DNA of 64,000 nucleotides from Akkermansiaceae bacterium (GTDB lineage Bacteria > Verrucomicrobiota > Verrucomicrobiia > Verrucomicrobiales > Akkermansiaceae). A program made the position numbers and the translations under genes. Below, piece by piece: positions 62,128 through 64,000 of the stretch. Below the pieces are notes generated by a model that worked only from the letters and a program-made list of their open reading frames with translations, did not search any database and was not told where the DNA came from. Position 1 is the stretch's first letter, and each line of letters starts with the position of its first letter. Location: the NCBI GenBank assembly GCA_029866215.1, contig JARWZU010000088.1:240645-304644 (forward strand). Reading direction: 5' to 3'.

Positions 62128-63420
62128 ATGCTAAACCGCTTTTACGGAGCCTTTGACACCGAGCGCCGCACCGGAGCTGACGACAGCGCGGATTTTCGGA
62201 CGCCATTCCAAATCGACCGCGACCGTGTCCTGCACACGCCGACCTTCCGGCGAATGCAGAATAAAACCCAAGTTTTCTGGAGCGGTGAGTACGATTTCTA
62301 TCGGACACGACTGACCCACTCACTCGAAGTAGCCCAGATCGGGAAGTCGATCGCCTGCTGGCTCAAAGCGCAGCCTGAGAGCCCTCTAGCCCATGATTTC
62401 TTCATCGATCCCGATCTCGTCGAAGCCATCTGCCTCTCACACGATCTCGGCCATCCACCGTTTGGCCATGCGGGAGAACGGACCTTGAACCACCTGATGA
62501 GTGGCCATGGCGGGTTCGAGGGAAACGCCCAAACCCTGCGGCTCATCGCCGAGCGGATCTTCTCCGCAAAACGCTGCGGCATGGATCCTACCCGTGCATT
62601 CCTCGACGGCGTACTCAAGTACAAATCGCTCTGGACCGAGCTCAAGGCCGCCAAGGGCACTTGCCCAGAGCACCACTTCATCTACGACGAGCAACACGCA
62701 CTTCTCGACTGGGCCATGGGCGGCCATGACTTCCCTCTGGAACTCCCACCCGGCAGCACGCGTGACCATTTCAAATCGATCGAATGCCAAGTGATGGATT
62801 GGGCGGACGACACAGCCTATTCGCTCAACGATCTATCCGATAGCGTGCGAGCCGGATTCCTCAACGTCGAAAAGATCGAGGCATGGGCCGAGAAACAAGG
62901 CCAACCGATCGGAGAGTCCACCCCTCTTGGCGATCTCATGCAAGCCATCCGCCGGCGGCGCGTCGACCCTTTCGTCGGCAAGCGCATCGGCAAATACATC
63001 CAATCCACCCGCTTGGAATCAGACGTCAATTTCCTCAGCAGCGCGACCAACCGTTACCGATTCCACCTCCACATCGACCCAGCCGTCAAAGCGGAATCCA
63101 AGATCTTCAAGCGCCTCGCCTTTGAGGTGGTTTTCCTGTCCCCACAGTTGAAGCAACTCGAACACAAAGGCAGCCGGATGCTCCGCCAAATGTGGGAAGT
63201 GCTCGGTGAGCGCTACATTTCTCAGCAACGGATCGACGGCCAAGACTTCCAACTCCTCCCCGCCGACACCGCTGCGGAAATCGCCGCTGCCCCCGATGAA
63301 GCATCACGCGCGCGCTTGGTCTGTGATTTTCTCGCCGGCATGACGGATGGCTACGCCGCGAGGACTTACAAGCGACTGTTCTCCCCTGACTTTGGTTCGA
63401 TCGGTGACCTCATCGGGTAA
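62128..63420 (+). CDS. dgt: Deoxyguanosinetriphosphate triphosphohydrolase-like protein (HD domain)
   Basis: 430 residues. The HD metal site is seen as TRLTHSLEVAQIG (H64) and LSHDLGHPPFGHAGE (H105-D106), with D820-type Asp in WADDTAYSLNDL. RDRVLHTPTFRRMQNKTQVF at the start is typical of dGTPases, which cut dNTPs to deoxynucleosides and triphosphate. A bidirectional terminator follows at 63448-63472. Confidence 0.9.
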   Translation: MLNRFYGAFDTERRTGADDSADFRTPFQIDRDRVLHTPTFRRMQNKTQVFWSGEYDFYRTRLTHSLEVAQIGKSIACWLKAQPESPLAHDFFIDPDLVEAICLSHDLGHPPFGHAGERTLNHLMSGHGGFEGNAQTLRLIAERIFSAKRCGMDPTRAFLDGVLKYKSLWTELKAAKGTCPEHHFIYDEQHALLDWAMGGHDFPLELPPGSTRDHFKSIECQVMDWADDTAYSLNDLSDSVRAGFLNVEKIEAWAEKQGQPIGESTPLGDLMQAIRRRRVDPFVGKRIGKYIQSTRLESDVNFLSSATNRYRFHLHIDPAVKAESKIFKRLAFEVVFLSPQLKQLEHKGSRMLRQMWEVLGERYISQQRIDGQDFQLLPADTAAEIAAAPDEASRARLVCDFLAGMTDGYAARTYKRLFSPDFGSIGDLIG

Positions 63421-63447
63421 CCGCAAGCTCAGCCCGCCCACAAAAAA

Positions 63448-63472
63448 CCCGCCACAGCCGAAACTGGGCGGG
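63448..63472. terminator. Bidirectional intrinsic terminator between dgt and a pseudopilin gene
   Basis: CCCGCC-A-CAG (63448-63457) pairs with CTG-GGCGGG (63464-63472) around CCGAAA. Rightward the stem is followed by AAATTTT (63474-63480); leftward by TTTTTT (63442-63447 complement). It therefore suits both converging genes. Confidence 0.75.
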
Positions 63473-63503
63473 GAAATTTTGCTGTAGGGACCGAACCTGA
63501 ACC

Positions 63504-64000
63504 TTACCAAGTCTTGACGTCGTCAGTCGCGGCACCACTTCCAGTGAGCGCACCATCCGCACCGTCGCTCCAAGCTGCAGCTTTGCGACCATTGAGGGTC
63601 ACCGTGGTCCCACCGCCCTTCGGCTTCGGCACAACTTTTTCATCGTAGTCGCAGTCCAGCATGACCTTGTAAGTACCACCCCATGGGTCGAAAAGTCCCG
63701 TGACGGTCGCTCCTGATCCATCGTAAATCAGCCCGTTTATGCCTTTGCCTGCCCGTGACTTGCCCTCTTTTACGGAGAGAAACTTGATACCACGGGTGTT
63801 CAAAGGATCATCTTTCTTGAGGCCAAGAACGATGTTGAGGAAATCGGCGTCCCCTGTGTCCACTTTCGTGTCAACCACCTGCGTTGTCGGCATGCTGCCA
63901 TACTCAGTGCTGAAGTTATTCACCGCCGATTCCAAGGCGACACAGGTGGCGAGCGCCGTGGTCTTCTTGGCTTTCTGGATTGCGGCATTGCCTGCGGCAA
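63504..64000 (-). CDS. Type II secretion-type pseudopilin, 5' end beyond the window
   Basis: The frame is open from the right edge (last full codon at ~63998). Inside the window it begins AGNAAIQKAKKTTALATCVALESAVNNFSTEYGSMP, the helical stalk just after a prepilin signal, so the true start and cleavage site lie outside. The globular part has DPLNTRGIKFLSV and LFDPWGGTYKVMLDCDYD, typical of GspG/GspH-like pseudopilins with calcium-site loops. A TTG at 63933 should not be taken as the start. Confidence 0.8.
   Translation of the reverse strand, partial: AAGNAAIQKAKKTTALATCVALESAVNNFSTEYGSMPTTQVVDTKVDTGDADFLNIVLGLKKDDPLNTRGIKFLSVKEGKSRAGKGINGLIYDGSGATVTGLFDPWGGTYKVMLDCDYDEKVVPKPKGGGTTVTLNGRKAAAWSDGADGALTGSGAATDDVKTW

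Noticed and set aside
1..64000. Apparent abundance of the word CTAAC/GTTAG, e.g. as Leu-Thr codons CTA-AC
   Set aside because: A rough base-composition estimate gives about 90 expected on both strands, and I noticed fewer than that, so enrichment is not supported by eye.

Overview
The window looks like a chromosomal segment of a Verrucomicrobiota bacterium, probably class Verrucomicrobiae. The evidence is a Verru_Chthon cassette protein A homologue, an ECF sigma factor of the Rhodopirellula/Verrucomicrobium type, a PEP-CTERM protein built from autotransporter-associated beta-strand repeats, abundant secreted sulfatases and prepilin-like proteins. The assignment is inference from gene families; no rRNA or other phylogenetic marker was placed on a tree.

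Bases 1-51100 form a large glycan-degradation region. It encodes seven sulfatase domains in six genes (1807, 22700, 28387, 29941 with two domains, 42999, 44488; left-end coordinates), three GH92 alpha-mannosidase-like enzymes (20190, 35200, 46031), two GH71/99-like hydrolases (82, 25037), a PL7 alginate-lyase-type lyase (32870), an alpha/beta hydrolase (37524), a zinc metalloprotease (15273) and several giant repeat proteins. Three leftward transcription units stand out: (i) sigma factor - anti-sigma - PL7 - double sulfatase - sulfatase - GH71/99-like protein (35111 to 25037); (ii) sugar permease - ROK kinase - GH92 - sulfatase - sulfatase (50842 to 42999); (iii) GH92 - metalloprotease/repeat protein (22523 to 15273). 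A plausible flow is desulfation, release of mannose by GH92, uptake by the FucP-type permease and phosphorylation by the ROK kinase.

Two things tie the region together. First, a non-palindromic ~22-bp element, in gene direction TGTCATC-N2-TTTGTGGACTAT, recurs upstream of at least six unrelated secreted or uptake genes, always in the same orientation and usually 70-95 bp before the start codon. It looks like an undescribed promoter or activator site defining a regulon. Second, four or five giant secreted proteins share nearly identical beta-strand-repeat modules and a C-terminal domain with a DPDxDGxxNLxEYA signature, attached to different catalytic domains (sulfatase, metalloprotease, GH71/99-like). 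This suggests modular shuffling onto a common surface-display or export scaffold.

Between these lie a Verru_Chthon protein A gene with a secreted small protein and a truncated paralogue of it (7878-12478), and a RelE/RelB-like toxin-antitoxin pair (24549-24978). From 51730 onward the window is ordinary housekeeping: tRNA-Pro, argC, argJ, a universal stress protein, a Ser/Thr kinase, a CPBP protease, thiL, a ParC/GyrA-like topoisomerase subunit, a Tat-exported alkaline phosphatase, a dGTPase and the end of a pseudopilin gene cut by the right edge.
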